A stretch of 64,000 nucleotides of DNA. Origin: Acinetobacter lwoffii. GTDB lineage: Bacteria > Pseudomonadota > Gammaproteobacteria > Pseudomonadales > Moraxellaceae. The stretch lies in assembly GCF_019343495.1 (NCBI RefSeq), contig NZ_CP072549.1:2108001-2172000 (forward strand), in the 5' to 3' direction. The notes beneath the pieces were generated by a model. The model worked only from the letters and a program-made list of their open reading frames with translations, searched no databases and was not told the DNA's origin. Made by a program: the position numbers and the translations under genes. Numbering within the stretch: the stretch's first letter is position 1; each line of letters opens with the position of its first letter. Positions 8,888 to 18,706 of this stretch are shown here, one piece after another.

Positions 8888-9718
8888 TTACCTAAGCAAC
8901 ATCATAAAGTCACGCACCCATTTTAATATAATCCTTCTCAAATATTTTAAAGTAGAAAATAATATAAAAAATAAATAAGATATTATGCTTATATGACCCA
9001 GATTAAATAGCACTTTATATGAATCAATATTTCCTTTATACATTTTAAACATATTTGAACTTAAACCAGAGCTACCAAATATAGATTTATAATATATCGC
9101 TAATACTTCATTAATTTCTATAGCTTTATAATTACTACATATAATCTCACTCCATAAAAGAAAATCCTCAGAATATCTTTTATTAGCTTCAAATCTTTTA
9201 TCAATATTATTTCTAATCATGACTGTTGATGTAGCAAATCTATTTTTTAGTAATTGCAATCTTTTATTTATAATTTTACAACCTATTTCATTATGAGATT
9301 CCTCTTTTTTTAAATATTCTTTTTTAGTTTGTATTGAATATAAGTGTCCGCATAATACTAAATCATTATCTAAGTAAAAATATTTAGACTGTATTTCAAG
9401 CTTATTATCCAACCAGCTATCATCAGAGTCTAAAAAAGCTATCAAGTCACCTGAAGCCTTTGACCAACCATAGTTTCTTGCTTCGCCAGCTCCTACATTT
9501 TTTTCTAATGAAAAGAATTTTATATCAATTATTTTTTTATTTTTATATTTTTCTACAATCTCCATAGCATAAATCTTTGATTCAAACAAACTCTTATCAT
9601 CTACAATTATTATTTCCAATGGAAGCAAAGTTTGATTAAAAACAGATACTATTGCTCTCTCAATAGTATCTACTGAGTTATAAAAGGGTATAATAACACT
9701 TATAGAATGACTTAACAT
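8888..9718 (-). CDS. Glycosyltransferase family 2
   Basis: GT-A fold glycosyltransferase, 276 aa. It opens with ISVIIPFYNS, has IIVDDKS and the metal-binding FLDSDDSW near residue 95, and ends in a hydrophobic C-terminal stretch (about 230-270) that may anchor it to the membrane. It probably adds one sugar of the locus-1 repeat unit. The stop codon meets the start of the pyruvyl transferase region without a gap (shared base 9718). Donor and linkage are unknown. Confidence 0.87.
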   Translation of the reverse strand: MLSHSISVIIPFYNSVDTIERAIVSVFNQTLLPLEIIIVDDKSLFESKIYAMEIVEKYKNKKIIDIKFFSLEKNVGAGEARNYGWSKASGDLIAFLDSDDSWLDNKLEIQSKYFYLDNDLVLCGHLYSIQTKKEYLKKEESHNEIGCKIINKRLQLLKNRFATSTVMIRNNIDKRFEANKRYSEDFLLWSEIICSNYKAIEINEVLAIYYKSIFGSSGLSSNMFKMYKGNIDSYKVLFNLGHISIISYLFFILFSTLKYLRRIILKWVRDFMMLLR

Positions 9719-10833
9719 TATATATCCTTATAATATAAAGGGCTTTCAATTATATTCAATTTTGACATATTACTGAAATTTTCAACACTCAATAAATCTA
9801 TATTTTCTCTTTCTATCTTCTCAATTAAAATCTTTGGATCCTCCAATACTAGATCCGTAATTTCTTTTTCCATACCAATAAAATCTAAAAATTCTGTACA
9901 TTTTTCATGATATTCATACAAAAAAAATGGAATCTTATTTAAATAAGCAGTTATTGCACCATGCAATCGTACACTCACATAAAAATCTAGACTAGCAATT
10001 AAATTCCATGTTTCCTCAATACCTATCTTAGAATAATTTATAATTTTATGTGTAATATTATTTTCAGTTAAGATTTTAGAACAATACCTACAAAGTACAT
10101 CATCACCATTATAAGGATTATCATTTAAGCATAGTAAATAAACTTCAAGTTCATTTTTTTTATTAAGTAAAATAGTAGTTTTTAAAAAATTCTCAACATA
10201 TTTTTTTGAATCTTCAAAACTACCCAAATTACAAGGAGAAAATCCAAGTATAAAATTATTACTTTTTCTATTTAAAAATTGGGAATTTTTAAATATATCA
10301 CACCCCAAGCCTGCTAGATCCCCTGCTAAAACTATCTTTGCATCTAAATTATATGAAGATAATCGTGCAAACGATTTTTTATCTCTTACAGCTATGTATT
10401 CATATAGCTTCAGCTTCTCTATATTATTTTTTTCTGCTGCTATACTTTTATATGGCCCTATTGAAACACCCATAGCATGAAGCTTATATCTATTATAATT
10501 TGCACTATATACAATATCTTTAATATTTACTCCATCATTAGAAAATAAAGAGCCACCTGAAAATATATAATAATCAGTATTAAATGTTGAGATAAAATAA
10601 TTAACTAATCTTGATATTTTTCCCTTAAAATTAAATTGATTGTAATAAGCATTTAAAAATTTAAACTCTGAATAACTTAAGTTTCTATCTACATAGCTAG
10701 GACTAACAATCCTACATTCATTAGTTTTAAAATTTTTAGAAACTGTATGATATGTTAAGTAGGAAAATAAATCATCTCCATAATTTAGCATACCATAATA
10801 ACCAGAAATTTTTATTTTACAGATATCAACCAT
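9718..10833 (-). CDS. Polysaccharide pyruvyl transferase
   Basis: Member of the CsaB/WcaK pyruvyl transferase family, about 371 aa. It transfers pyruvate from phosphoenolpyruvate to form a ketal on a sugar of the repeat unit. Visible motifs are GYYGMLNYGDDL near the N-terminus, FSGGSLFSN near residue 90, and SVRLHGAITAYLNKIPFFLYEY in the C-terminal half. The frame is open as far as 10893, overlapping wzx by 59 bp. I prefer ATG 10833, just after the wzx stop codon, because family members start close to the GYYG motif. ATG 10845 and 10851 are alternatives. It predicts a pyruvylated, acidic polysaccharide from locus 1. Confidence 0.85.
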   Translation of the reverse strand: MVDICKIKISGYYGMLNYGDDLFSYLTYHTVSKNFKTNECRIVSPSYVDRNLSYSEFKFLNAYYNQFNFKGKISRLVNYFISTFNTDYYIFSGGSLFSNDGVNIKDIVYSANYNRYKLHAMGVSIGPYKSIAAEKNNIEKLKLYEYIAVRDKKSFARLSSYNLDAKIVLAGDLAGLGCDIFKNSQFLNRKSNNFILGFSPCNLGSFEDSKKYVENFLKTTILLNKKNELEVYLLCLNDNPYNGDDVLCRYCSKILTENNITHKIINYSKIGIEETWNLIASLDFYVSVRLHGAITAYLNKIPFFLYEYHEKCTEFLDFIGMEKEITDLVLEDPKILIEKIERENIDLLSVENFSNMSKLNIIESPLYYKDI

Positions 10834-10834
10834 A

Positions 10835-12088
10835 TTAGAAACCATACTCATTCTTAATACATTTATAAAATGATAAAAGAATAAAAAATTCAACCAAGAT
10901 CAATGCCATTATAGCACCATAAATCCCCCAATAAGAAACCAAAATAATACTTAAGATTATATTTGCAATTGCAGCCTTAGTCATTAATTTAGCCTTAATA
11001 TCAATTAATTTCTCTGTATTCATTATTGATCCAGAATTTAAAGTAAAGTATTTCACAAAAACCAACAAAGATATAAAATAAAATATTTCTATTCTATCAT
11101 CATACTTGGGTCCAAAAATATTTACAAAAAAATATTTAATAAAAATAAAATATAATATAATTATTGCAATTGATAAAACACCCCAAATAATTGTATTTTT
11201 AATATAAAAATTTTTTAATTTTATTTTATCTGTATTTGACCAGTTATAAATTTTTGGCATATATAATTTTTGAAAAAACAAACTAGGAATTAAGCAAAGT
11301 GCTGTTAAAAAAACTAATGCCAATCCTAAATACGCGACCTCCTCATAACCCTTCAGGAAGGTAACTATCATTATACTACTTTGCATATATATTAAATAAA
11401 ATATACCTGTTAAACCATATGGAAATGCTGAACGAATTAAATCTATTTTGGACACATTTTCTGTATTTTTATTTTTATTATCAAAACTTAAAAATACACT
11501 TCCAGATCTCATCTTATGCAATGAATTTATAGAAAACACACACACTAATAAACCAGATAAAGCGTATGCTATCGAGATATTTAATATGCTTTTTTCAAAA
11601 AATAAAAATAAAAATAATATAAATGCTAGTTTTAAACTATTAGGAATTAATTGCCACAAAGAAAGCACTCTTACTTTATTTTCTATTTGCAATCTGCTTA
11701 GCATAAAACCATTTAATGATGTTCCTAACATATAAATAAAAAAGAAAGTATAAATAGCAAACATACTTAAATTTTTATTATTAACCCAACCCCATAATTG
11801 TAACAAAAAAAATACTGTTAATGAGCTATAGAATATAATTTCATACACCCCCTTAAGCCATCTTTTTGCACCCCCTCCCTCTACCATGTATACTCTTAAC
11901 ATAAAACTAGCTATGCCAAAACCTATAAACGGTGTTAGTAAGTTTATAATATTTAATATAGATATATAAATCCCATATTCTTTAAGAGAAAACTCTCTTG
12001 CTAAATAAGTTTGTATTAAAAGATTCGCCCCTGAACCTAATAACGTACCCAAAAGTAAGAGTCCAAGTTTTTCAATTTTAGCTTTCAT
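10835..12088 (-). CDS. wzx: Wzx flippase (locus 1)
   Basis: MOP-superfamily polysaccharide flippase, 417 aa with about 12 hydrophobic helices. It starts [26 protein letters not shown], typical of Wzx. It moves the undecaprenyl-linked repeat unit across the inner membrane. The start overlaps the end of the epimerase gene by 4 bp. It is AT-rich, in contrast with the epimerase upstream. The composition step at about 12.09 kb marks the edge of the exchangeable central block. Confidence 0.9.
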   Translation of the reverse strand: MKAKIEKLGLLLLGTLLGSGANLLIQTYLAREFSLKEYGIYISILNIINLLTPFIGFGIASFMLRVYMVEGGGAKRWLKGVYEIIFYSSLTVFFLLQLWGWVNNKNLSMFAIYTFFFIYMLGTSLNGFMLSRLQIENKVRVLSLWQLIPNSLKLAFILFLFLFFEKSILNISIAYALSGLLVCVFSINSLHKMRSGSVFLSFDNKNKNTENVSKIDLIRSAFPYGLTGIFYLIYMQSSIMIVTFLKGYEEVAYLGLALVFLTALCLIPSLFFQKLYMPKIYNWSNTDKIKLKNFYIKNTIIWGVLSIAIIILYFIFIKYFFVNIFGPKYDDRIEIFYFISLLVFVKYFTLNSGSIMNTEKLIDIKAKLMTKAAIANIILSIILVSYWGIYGAIMALILVEFFILLSFYKCIKNEYGF

Positions 12089-13113
12089 TTTAATAATTTT
12101 TTACTATACCACGGCATTGTTTTATCAATACCCTGTGAAATTGAAAATTGAGGTATATACTCTAAAAGAGTTCTAATTTTTTCTATACTTGCCTGTGAAT
12201 GTCGCACATCCCCAGCCCGAAAATCCCGATATACAGGCTCTTTCGTATAAGTCACACCATTTTCATTTAATGCAGCTTTAATGGCATTAAATAAATCATT
12301 TAGAGTCGTACGATCCCCTACTGCGACATTATAGACCTGATTTTTGGCTTCATCATTTTGTGTAGTTGCTGCCAGAATATTGGCCTGGACCGTGTTTTCA
12401 ATAAAACAGAAATCACGACTGGTTTCACCATCACCATTAATGAAAACATCATCACCAGCAATCATGGCTGCTGTCCATTTTGGAATGACTGCAGCGTAGG
12501 CCCCATTCGGGTCCTGACGCTTGCCGAAGACATTGAAGTAACGCAAACCAATCGTTTTAAAGCCGTAAGTTCGAGCAAAGACTTCAGCATACAGCTCATT
12601 TACATATTTGGTGACCGCATAAGGCGAAAGTGGCTTGCCGATATTTTCTTCAACTTTAGGCAGTGCCGGATGGTCACCATAAGTTGAACTGCTGGCGGCA
12701 TAGGTAAAACTTTTGACTTCTGCATCTCGTGCAGCTGTCAGCATATTTAAAAAGCCGGTAATATTGGCTGCATTGGTGGTAATCGGGTCGGCAATTGAAC
12801 GGGGTACAGAACCTAAAGCTGCTTCATGCAAGACATAGTCCACTCCTGCACATGCTTTCTGGCAATCTGCAAAATTACGGATATCACCTTCATAAAACTT
12901 GAAGTTTTCCCATTGTTCAGGCTTGACCAGACTTTGCACTTCATCCAGATTATGCTGATGACCTGTGGCAAAATTGTCCAGACCCACCACATTTTGGTTC
13001 AGCTTTAACAGGGTTTCCAGTAAATTTGAGCCAATAAAGCCTGCTACACCGGTAATTAACCAGGTTTTTGGTGCTTGTTGTAATTGCTCGCATACAGTTT
13101 GATATTGGCTCAT
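12085..13113 (-). CDS. UDP-N-acetylhexosaminuronic acid C4 epimerase (WbpP/TviC-like)
   Basis: Extended SDR of 342 aa with [13 protein letters not shown] (residues 20-32), the YxxxK as [11 protein letters not shown], and [22 protein letters not shown]. It resembles TviC/WbpP enzymes, which interconvert UDP-GlcNAc(A) and UDP-GalNAc(A). Together with the dehydrogenase immediately upstream (18-bp gap) it should yield UDP-GalNAcA. The base composition is clearly less AT-rich than the adjoining wzx. These two genes are the conserved first genes of the operon in many Acinetobacter K loci. Confidence 0.9.
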   Translation of the reverse strand: MSQYQTVCEQLQQAPKTWLITGVAGFIGSNLLETLLKLNQNVVGLDNFATGHQHNLDEVQSLVKPEQWENFKFYEGDIRNFADCQKACAGVDYVLHEAALGSVPRSIADPITTNAANITGFLNMLTAARDAEVKSFTYAASSSTYGDHPALPKVEENIGKPLSPYAVTKYVNELYAEVFARTYGFKTIGLRYFNVFGKRQDPNGAYAAVIPKWTAAMIAGDDVFINGDGETSRDFCFIENTVQANILAATTQNDEAKNQVYNVAVGDRTTLNDLFNAIKAALNENGVTYTKEPVYRDFRAGDVRHSQASIEKIRTLLEYIPQFSISQGIDKTMPWYSKKLLK

Positions 13114-13131
13114 GTTTATGGTCCCTATAGA

Positions 13132-14409
13132 TTACAGACGAAGGTCAGATTCAGATTGATCCAGTACATATTTCAGGTCATATAAAATATGTGCTGACTT
13201 GCCTAGGGCACGTAATTCTTCGGCACCCATGGCTTTAAACTGATCATGGGCAACGGCTAGAATCACCGCGTCATACTGCCCCTGTTCCAGATTGGAGACT
13301 GGAGTAATCCCGTATTCATGTTGAGCTTCGTTTGCGTCCACCCATGGGTCATACACATCTGCAGCAATATTGTATTCTGTCAGTTCATTAACAATATCAA
13401 TAATTTTGGTGTTACGAATATCCGGGCAGTTTTCTTTAAAACTTAAGCCTAAAACCAGAACCTTGGCACCTTCGACCTGAATTTTTTTCTTAATCATGGC
13501 CTTAACCAGCTGGGTAACCACATAAGCCCCCATGCCATCATTTAAACGACGACCTGCCAGAATAATTTCAGGGTGATAACCGATAGACTGTGCTTTATGA
13601 GTCAAATAGTACGGATCGACACCAATACAGTGCCCTCCGACTAGACCTGGACGGAATGGCAAGAAATTCCATTTGGTACCGGCGGCCTGCAATACTGCTT
13701 CGGTATCAATTCCCATTTTATTAAAGATCACGGCCAGTTCATTAATCAGGGCAATGTTGACATCACGCTGAGTATTTTCAATTACTTTTGCCGCTTCAGC
13801 CACTTTAATGCTAGTCGCTTTATGCGTACCTGCCTCAATCACCAGGTTATACACCTGATCAACAAATTCAGCGACTTCAGGGGTAGAACCTGAGGTGATT
13901 TTCAGAATATTGGTCACTCGGTGCAATTTATCGCCCGGGTTAATTCGCTCCGGACTATAACCGGCAAAAAAGTCCTGATTGAACTTCAGACCTGATACCT
14001 GTTCCAGAACCGGAATACAGGTCTCTTCAGTTGCACCCGGATAGACAGTAGACTCATAAACCACCACATCGCCTTTTTTAAGCACCTGACCAATGCCGGT
14101 CGAAGCCTTAACAAGTGGCGTTAAATCTGGCTGTTTAAATTCATCAATAGGTGTAGGCACAGTCACGATAAAAAAGTTACAGCTTTTTAAATCTTCTAAA
14201 TTTGCTGAATAACTGAGCTGATTTGCCTGTTTGAGTTCTTCTGGGGAAACTTCGAGGGTATGGTCTTGGCCACTTTTAAGTTCATCAATTCGTTTTTGGT
14301 AGATATCAAAACCGACCACAGGTACTTTTTTCCCAAATTCAACTGCAAGTGGCAAGCCCACATAACCTAGACCAATCACCGCAATTTTTAAATCTGCAAT
14401 AGATAGCAT
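13132..14409 (-). CDS. gna: UDP-N-acetylhexosamine 6-dehydrogenase Gna (TviB/WbpO-like)
   Basis: NAD-dependent UDP-sugar dehydrogenase, 425 aa, oxidising C6 of UDP-GlcNAc or UDP-GalNAc to the uronic acid. It has a Rossmann motif [14 protein letters not shown] at residues 9-22 and the catalytic cysteine in [15 protein letters not shown] near residue 260. The C-terminal UDP-binding domain includes [16 protein letters not shown]. It is the promoter-proximal gene of the minus-strand operon and diverges from wza across a 295-bp intergenic region, the usual Acinetobacter K-locus layout. Confidence 0.94.
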   Translation of the reverse strand: MLSIADLKIAVIGLGYVGLPLAVEFGKKVPVVGFDIYQKRIDELKSGQDHTLEVSPEELKQANQLSYSANLEDLKSCNFFIVTVPTPIDEFKQPDLTPLVKASTGIGQVLKKGDVVVYESTVYPGATEETCIPVLEQVSGLKFNQDFFAGYSPERINPGDKLHRVTNILKITSGSTPEVAEFVDQVYNLVIEAGTHKATSIKVAEAAKVIENTQRDVNIALINELAVIFNKMGIDTEAVLQAAGTKWNFLPFRPGLVGGHCIGVDPYYLTHKAQSIGYHPEIILAGRRLNDGMGAYVVTQLVKAMIKKKIQVEGAKVLVLGLSFKENCPDIRNTKIIDIVNELTEYNIAADVYDPWVDANEAQHEYGITPVSNLEQGQYDAVILAVAHDQFKAMGAEELRALGKSAHILYDLKYVLDQSESDLRL

Positions 14410-14704
14410 TTCAACGCCTTATTAATGTACTGTACTTATGAAGATTCAATCTTTCGGCGCGCATACTAGCAGAAAAACATGAAAATTCTGTTGTGATTTA
14501 ACACCAAAAAACAAAAAAAATAAGAAAATATTTAACTAAGCTTATAAAGGAATACTTTAAAAAAGATTTTATTGAGCAAATAGACTTTTATTGTGTTCAT
14601 TCACTATTCAGTTAAAATCAGATACATTTTGTTATAATAAAATCAAAGTTCTCAGGTAGAATATCGCAGATTTAACGAATTAAATATTAAAAACGGGATT
14701 TCAT
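14410..14704. promoter_or_regulatory. Divergent promoter region between gna and wza
   Basis: AT-rich 295-bp spacer between two divergent operons. A good plus-strand -10 box TATAAT lies at 14633-14638, about 66 bp before the wza start. A matching -35 is weak (TTCAGT or TTAAAA nearby). A minus-strand promoter for gna must also lie here, but I cannot fix it. Confidence 0.6.
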
Positions 14705-15808
14705 GTGCGACAAATTCAACTGGCTTTTTTACTGACTTGCGGTCTCACTTTGACCGGCTGTGCAGTTACCTCTGGTCTGCAAACTTATGACCTACCAGCA
14801 GAAGGTGTTTATCAAACCGAACTTGGCACTTCAGTCAATGTGATTAAACTCACCCAGGACTCTATGCTGGCCGTTCAGCCTGCTGTACAAAATATTCAAC
14901 AAGATTATGCCCATTTGTTTAGCACCCCGCATCGTAGCTACAGTCTGAGTCCGGGCGACATCCTGTCGATTTATTTGTGGGCTTATCCGGAAATGACTCC
15001 ATCTTCTCCAAATGCAGCAAGTGAAGACTCTGCGCGTTCAATTGGCTATCAGATTGATTCTCAAGGTTATATCCAGTTTCCAATTATTGGCCGCTACAAG
15101 GCTGCAGGCAAATCCCTGACCCAAGTCAACCGTGAGTTGCGCAGTCAGTTGGCCCGTTATCTAAAAACTCCAGATGTCATTGTACGGGTTCTGTCCTATC
15201 AGGGTCAGCGCTACTCCGTTCAGGGCAATGTCATCAAAGGCGGTCAGTTTTATTTAAGCGATCAGCCGGTAAGTGTCTATACGGCCTTGGGCATGGCTGG
15301 TGGTGTAAATGCCCAACAGGGCAATAATGCTTCCATTACCTTGGTCCGTCAGGGACAGACCTATACCCTGAATACCGTAGAACTGGAAAAAGCAGGTTTT
15401 TCACTGCATAACTTGCTGATCCAGCCGAATGACACTTTATATGTGAACAATCGCGAAAATCAAAAAATCTATGTCATGGGTGAATCTGGCAAAAACCAGT
15501 CCTTGCCACTGCGCGATCAGGGGATGAGTTTAAGTGATGTATTAGGTGAAAGTTTGGGCCTAAATCCACTCTCTGCTAGCCGTAGCAAGATTTATATTGT
15601 GCGCAGTCAGCCAAATGCTGTGCACACTGAAGTTTATCACATGGACCTGAGCAGTATTGCCGACTTCGGTCTGGCCAACCAGTTCAAGATGCGCAGTAAT
15701 GACATTGTCTATGTCGATGCTTCAGGTCTGGCACGCTGGCAACGTGTCGTAAACCAGGTGATTCCATTCTCGAATGCACTTTATAACCTGGATCGCTTGG
15801 GGCAATAA
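14705..15808 (+). CDS. wza: Outer-membrane polysaccharide export protein Wza (locus 1)
   Basis: Outer-membrane lipoprotein channel for group 1/4-type polysaccharide export, 367 aa. The lipobox LTLTGCA puts the acylated cysteine near residue 19. A poly-export domain follows (SPGDILSIYLWAYPE, then GYIQFPIIGRYKAAGKSL), then SLBB domains (YSVQGNVIKGGQFYL, IYVMGESGKNQSLPL). Translation starts at GTG 14705 with GGGA upstream; an overlapping ATG at 14703 is in another frame. It overlaps wzb at its stop codon (shared base 15808). A paralogue with the same features is at 31501-32577. Confidence 0.95.
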   Translation: MRQIQLAFLLTCGLTLTGCAVTSGLQTYDLPAEGVYQTELGTSVNVIKLTQDSMLAVQPAVQNIQQDYAHLFSTPHRSYSLSPGDILSIYLWAYPEMTPSSPNAASEDSARSIGYQIDSQGYIQFPIIGRYKAAGKSLTQVNRELRSQLARYLKTPDVIVRVLSYQGQRYSVQGNVIKGGQFYLSDQPVSVYTALGMAGGVNAQQGNNASITLVRQGQTYTLNTVELEKAGFSLHNLLIQPNDTLYVNNRENQKIYVMGESGKNQSLPLRDQGMSLSDVLGESLGLNPLSASRSKIYIVRSQPNAVHTEVYHMDLSSIADFGLANQFKMRSNDIVYVDASGLARWQRVVNQVIPFSNALYNLDRLGQ

Positions 15809-16236
15809 TGCAGATTAAACATATTTTACTGGTCTGTATTGGCAATATCTGCCGTAGTCCTATGGCCGAATACTTTTTAAAACAACAGTATCCGCATTTA
15901 AAGATTGAATCTGCGGGTATTGCGGGCATGGTAGGACATGCAGCAGATGAAAAAGCCAGTCTGTGCATGCAAAGTTTGGGCATTGATATGAGTCCGCATG
16001 TCGCTCGAAAGCTGAATGCCGAGATGATTAAACAGGCCGATCTGGTTCTGGTGATGAGTCAAAACCAACAAAAACATCTGGAACAGACCTGGCCTTTTGC
16101 CAAAGGTAAAACCTTCCGTTTGGGGCACTGGCAAGCCAGGAATATCGCTGATCCCTATCAGCATGACCAAGCTGTATTTGATGATACCTGCCAGTTAATA
16201 CAGAGCTGTATTTCCGACTGGAAAAAATATATTTAA
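15808..16236 (+). CDS. wzb: Low-molecular-weight protein-tyrosine phosphatase Wzb
   Basis: Cytoplasmic LMW protein-tyrosine phosphatase, 142 aa, that removes phosphate from the Wzc tyrosine tail and so lets the kinase cycle during polymer export. The P-loop VCIGNICRSPMAEY (residues 9-22) holds the CX5R nucleophile motif. The general-acid aspartate is in DPYQHD near residue 115. It is coupled to wza (overlap) and followed by wzc after 16 bp. It is the only intact wzb in the window; the copy expected at the second locus is a decayed remnant (32615-32808). Confidence 0.95.
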   Translation: MQIKHILLVCIGNICRSPMAEYFLKQQYPHLKIESAGIAGMVGHAADEKASLCMQSLGIDMSPHVARKLNAEMIKQADLVLVMSQNQQKHLEQTWPFAKGKTFRLGHWQARNIADPYQHDQAVFDDTCQLIQSCISDWKKYI

Positions 16237-16252
16237 ATTTGAAATCAAGATT

Positions 16253-18451
16253 ATGAGCCAAAATAGCAATACTGAAGATACGATAGACTTAAAAGAATTA
16301 TTTTTTTCACTCATTGCCCAGTGGAAGCTGATTGCCCTGTGTGTCATCTTAAGCGTGATCTGCGCATTGCTTTATTTAAGAGTCACCCCGGACACCTATT
16401 CGGTCGATGCGCTGGTACAGGTCGAAGAGAATAAAGGAGCTTCTGCTGCCTTATTGGGTGATCTATCCAACATGATAGAGCAAAAGCAACCCGCTCAGGC
16501 AGAAATAGAACTCCTGAAATCACGTCTGGTGCTGGGTTCGGCCATTAAAGCCTTAAACCTCGATCTACGCATTGCTGGCACTGAAAACAGCTTTACCGAC
16601 CGTTTACTATCACCACATGACTATCAGACTGAATACAGCAAAACATCTGTTCTGTTTAAGGACAATGGTAAATCCTTTGATATCCGTCAGTTTGAAGTGC
16701 CGGCTTATTTCCATGACAAAAATTTACGTCTAGACTTTCAGCCGGGCAAATACACTTTAACCGATCCGGTCACAGAACAGGTGGTATTCTCTGCGCCATT
16801 AAACCAGCGCAGTCAATTACAGTCCGAACATGGTGAATGGAAAGTTGCCATTTATAGCCAGGACCAGTTCAAGGCACCTTATCTTGTACGCAAGCAATCT
16901 CTGCCCGCTGCAGTAAAATCAATTCTCGCCAATTACTCGGTTGCAGAAAAGGGCAAAATGACCGGTGTATTAGGCCTGAATTATCAGGGCACGGATAAAC
17001 AGCATATTACTGAGGTTCTCAATGCCATCCTGGCTGCCTATAGCCAGCAAAATATTGAACGTCGTTCTGCAGAAACGGCCCAGACACTCAAGTTTCTGGA
17101 TGAACAGTTACCTGAATTGCGCCAGCAACTGGATGTAGCTGAGCGAGAATTCAATACTTTCCGTCAGCAATTCAATACGGTCGATGTCACCAAAGAGTCG
17201 GAACTGTATCTGACCCAAAGTATTAGCTTGGAAACCCAGAAAGCACAGCTCGAACAGCAAGTGGCTGAGGCTTCTGCCAAATACACCAATGAACATCCGG
17301 TGATGCAGCAGATGAATGCACAACTGGCTGCCATCAACAAAAGAATTAACGAGCTGGAAGGTACTTTAAAGCAATTGCCCGACCTGCAACGCCGATACTT
17401 GCAACTCTTCCGTGAAGTTGAAGTGAAACAGCAGCTCTATACTGCCCTGTTAAACTCTTATCAACAGCTACGAATTGCCAAAGCTGGTGAAATTGGTAAT
17501 GTACGTGTAGTCGACACTGCTGTTGAACCATTAGAACCAATCAAACCGAAAAAACTGCAAATCCTGATTTTATCCATCTTCTTGGGCGGTTTCCTGGGAA
17601 CCTTGCTGGCACTGCTACGCAACATGCTACGTTCAGGCATTAAGGATTCCAGTCAAATTGAAAATGAACTAGATTTGCCGGTATATGCGACGGTACCTCG
17701 CTCACCTGCACAAAATGGCTATATCAAGCTGGCCAAGAAGAAAAAATATATTCCTATTCTGGCAGTTAAAAACAGTGATGATATTGCGATTGAGAGTTTG
17801 CGTAGTATGCGTACTGCCATTCACTTTGCCTTAAGCAATGCACGGAACAATATTGTGATGATTTCTGGGCCTGCACCAGAAGTGGGTAAATCTTTTATCT
17901 CGACCAATCTGGCTGCAATTTTGGCACAAAGCCAGAAACGTGTGCTTTTGATTGATGCAGACTTACGTCGCGGTTATATCCATAAATACTTTAATCAAAA
18001 TCATCAGCCTGGTTTAGCCGAGTATTTAAATAAACAGGCTACTTTAAATGAAGTGATCAAAGCCACAGATATTCTAGGATTAGATCTATTGACTCGGGGT
18101 AAAAGCCCGGTGAATCCATCCGAGTTACTCAGTACTCCATTATTTGGGGAAATGCTGACTCAGTTATCCAGTCAATATGATCATATCCTGATTGATACTT
18201 CACCTATTCTTGCAGTGACTGACGGGATTATCATCTCGCAACATGCAGGTGTGAATTTGTTGATTGCACGTTATGCACAGACTCAGATGAAAGAGCTGGA
18301 ATTAACCGTCAATCGCTTTGAACAGGCTGGCGTCAAGGTCAATGGCGTGATCTTGAATGATATTCAGCGTTCAAGTGCAGGTTATGGCTATGGCTATGGC
18401 TATGGCTATAATTATGCCTATGCCTATAAAGCTTCAAAAGACAAGGATTGA
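16253..18451 (+). CDS. wzc: Tyrosine autokinase/co-polymerase Wzc (locus 1)
   Basis: Inner-membrane polysaccharide co-polymerase with a BY-kinase domain, 732 aa. It has an N-terminal TM helix at about 28-48 within a Wzz domain, a periplasmic coiled-coil region around 280-400 and a second TM near 438-456. The kinase carries Walker A SGPAPEVGKS, Walker A' LLIDADLRRG and Walker B ILIDTSPI. The C-terminal tail has seven alternating tyrosines (GYGYGYGYNYAYAY) as autophosphorylation targets. Those codons form a tandem GGCTAT hexamer array (see repeat at 18386). It works with Wza and Wzb to control chain length and export. Wzc2 at 32828-35011 is a clear paralogue. Confidence 0.95.
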   Translation: MSQNSNTEDTIDLKELFFSLIAQWKLIALCVILSVICALLYLRVTPDTYSVDALVQVEENKGASAALLGDLSNMIEQKQPAQAEIELLKSRLVLGSAIKALNLDLRIAGTENSFTDRLLSPHDYQTEYSKTSVLFKDNGKSFDIRQFEVPAYFHDKNLRLDFQPGKYTLTDPVTEQVVFSAPLNQRSQLQSEHGEWKVAIYSQDQFKAPYLVRKQSLPAAVKSILANYSVAEKGKMTGVLGLNYQGTDKQHITEVLNAILAAYSQQNIERRSAETAQTLKFLDEQLPELRQQLDVAEREFNTFRQQFNTVDVTKESELYLTQSISLETQKAQLEQQVAEASAKYTNEHPVMQQMNAQLAAINKRINELEGTLKQLPDLQRRYLQLFREVEVKQQLYTALLNSYQQLRIAKAGEIGNVRVVDTAVEPLEPIKPKKLQILILSIFLGGFLGTLLALLRNMLRSGIKDSSQIENELDLPVYATVPRSPAQNGYIKLAKKKKYIPILAVKNSDDIAIESLRSMRTAIHFALSNARNNIVMISGPAPEVGKSFISTNLAAILAQSQKRVLLIDADLRRGYIHKYFNQNHQPGLAEYLNKQATLNEVIKATDILGLDLLTRGKSPVNPSELLSTPLFGEMLTQLSSQYDHILIDTSPILAVTDGIIISQHAGVNLLIARYAQTQMKELELTVNRFEQAGVKVNGVILNDIQRSSAGYGYGYGYGYNYAYAYKASKDKD
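18386..18409 (+). repeat. GGCTAT x4 tandem hexamer in the wzc tyrosine tail
   Basis: Four perfect copies of GGCTAT encode Gly-Tyr units and are flanked by GGTTAT, AATTAT and two GCCTAT variants. A hexamer array keeps frame when it slips, so copy-number change would alter the number of C-terminal tyrosines without breaking wzc. Confidence 0.9.
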
Positions 18452-18499
18452 GCTAGCACAGATAAAAAATTGCTATCAAGGGAATATCAACACTATAGC

Positions 18500-18558
18500 G
18501 CTTCAAACAGATTTGGAATCATTCAATCAATTTAAATCTGTTTGAAGCTTTTTTATAT
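18500..18558 (+). terminator. Intrinsic terminator after wzc (locus 1)
   Basis: Long stem GCTTCAAACAGATTT (from 18500) pairs with AAATCTGTTTGAAGC, which ends at 18548, and is followed by a T-run. It lies about 50 bp after the wzc stop codon. Confidence 0.85.
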
Positions 18559-18706
18559 TTTTCTAAGTAGTGAATATCATTGTATCCAGAACAGCCGCAC
18601 ACATCATTTGATTCCTCACGTACAATATCGCCTTGAAACCCAATCATTATTGATTAGGAAATACATGCTTCAACCAGCGTCAGCAATAATCAATTTTTTG
18701 ATCACA

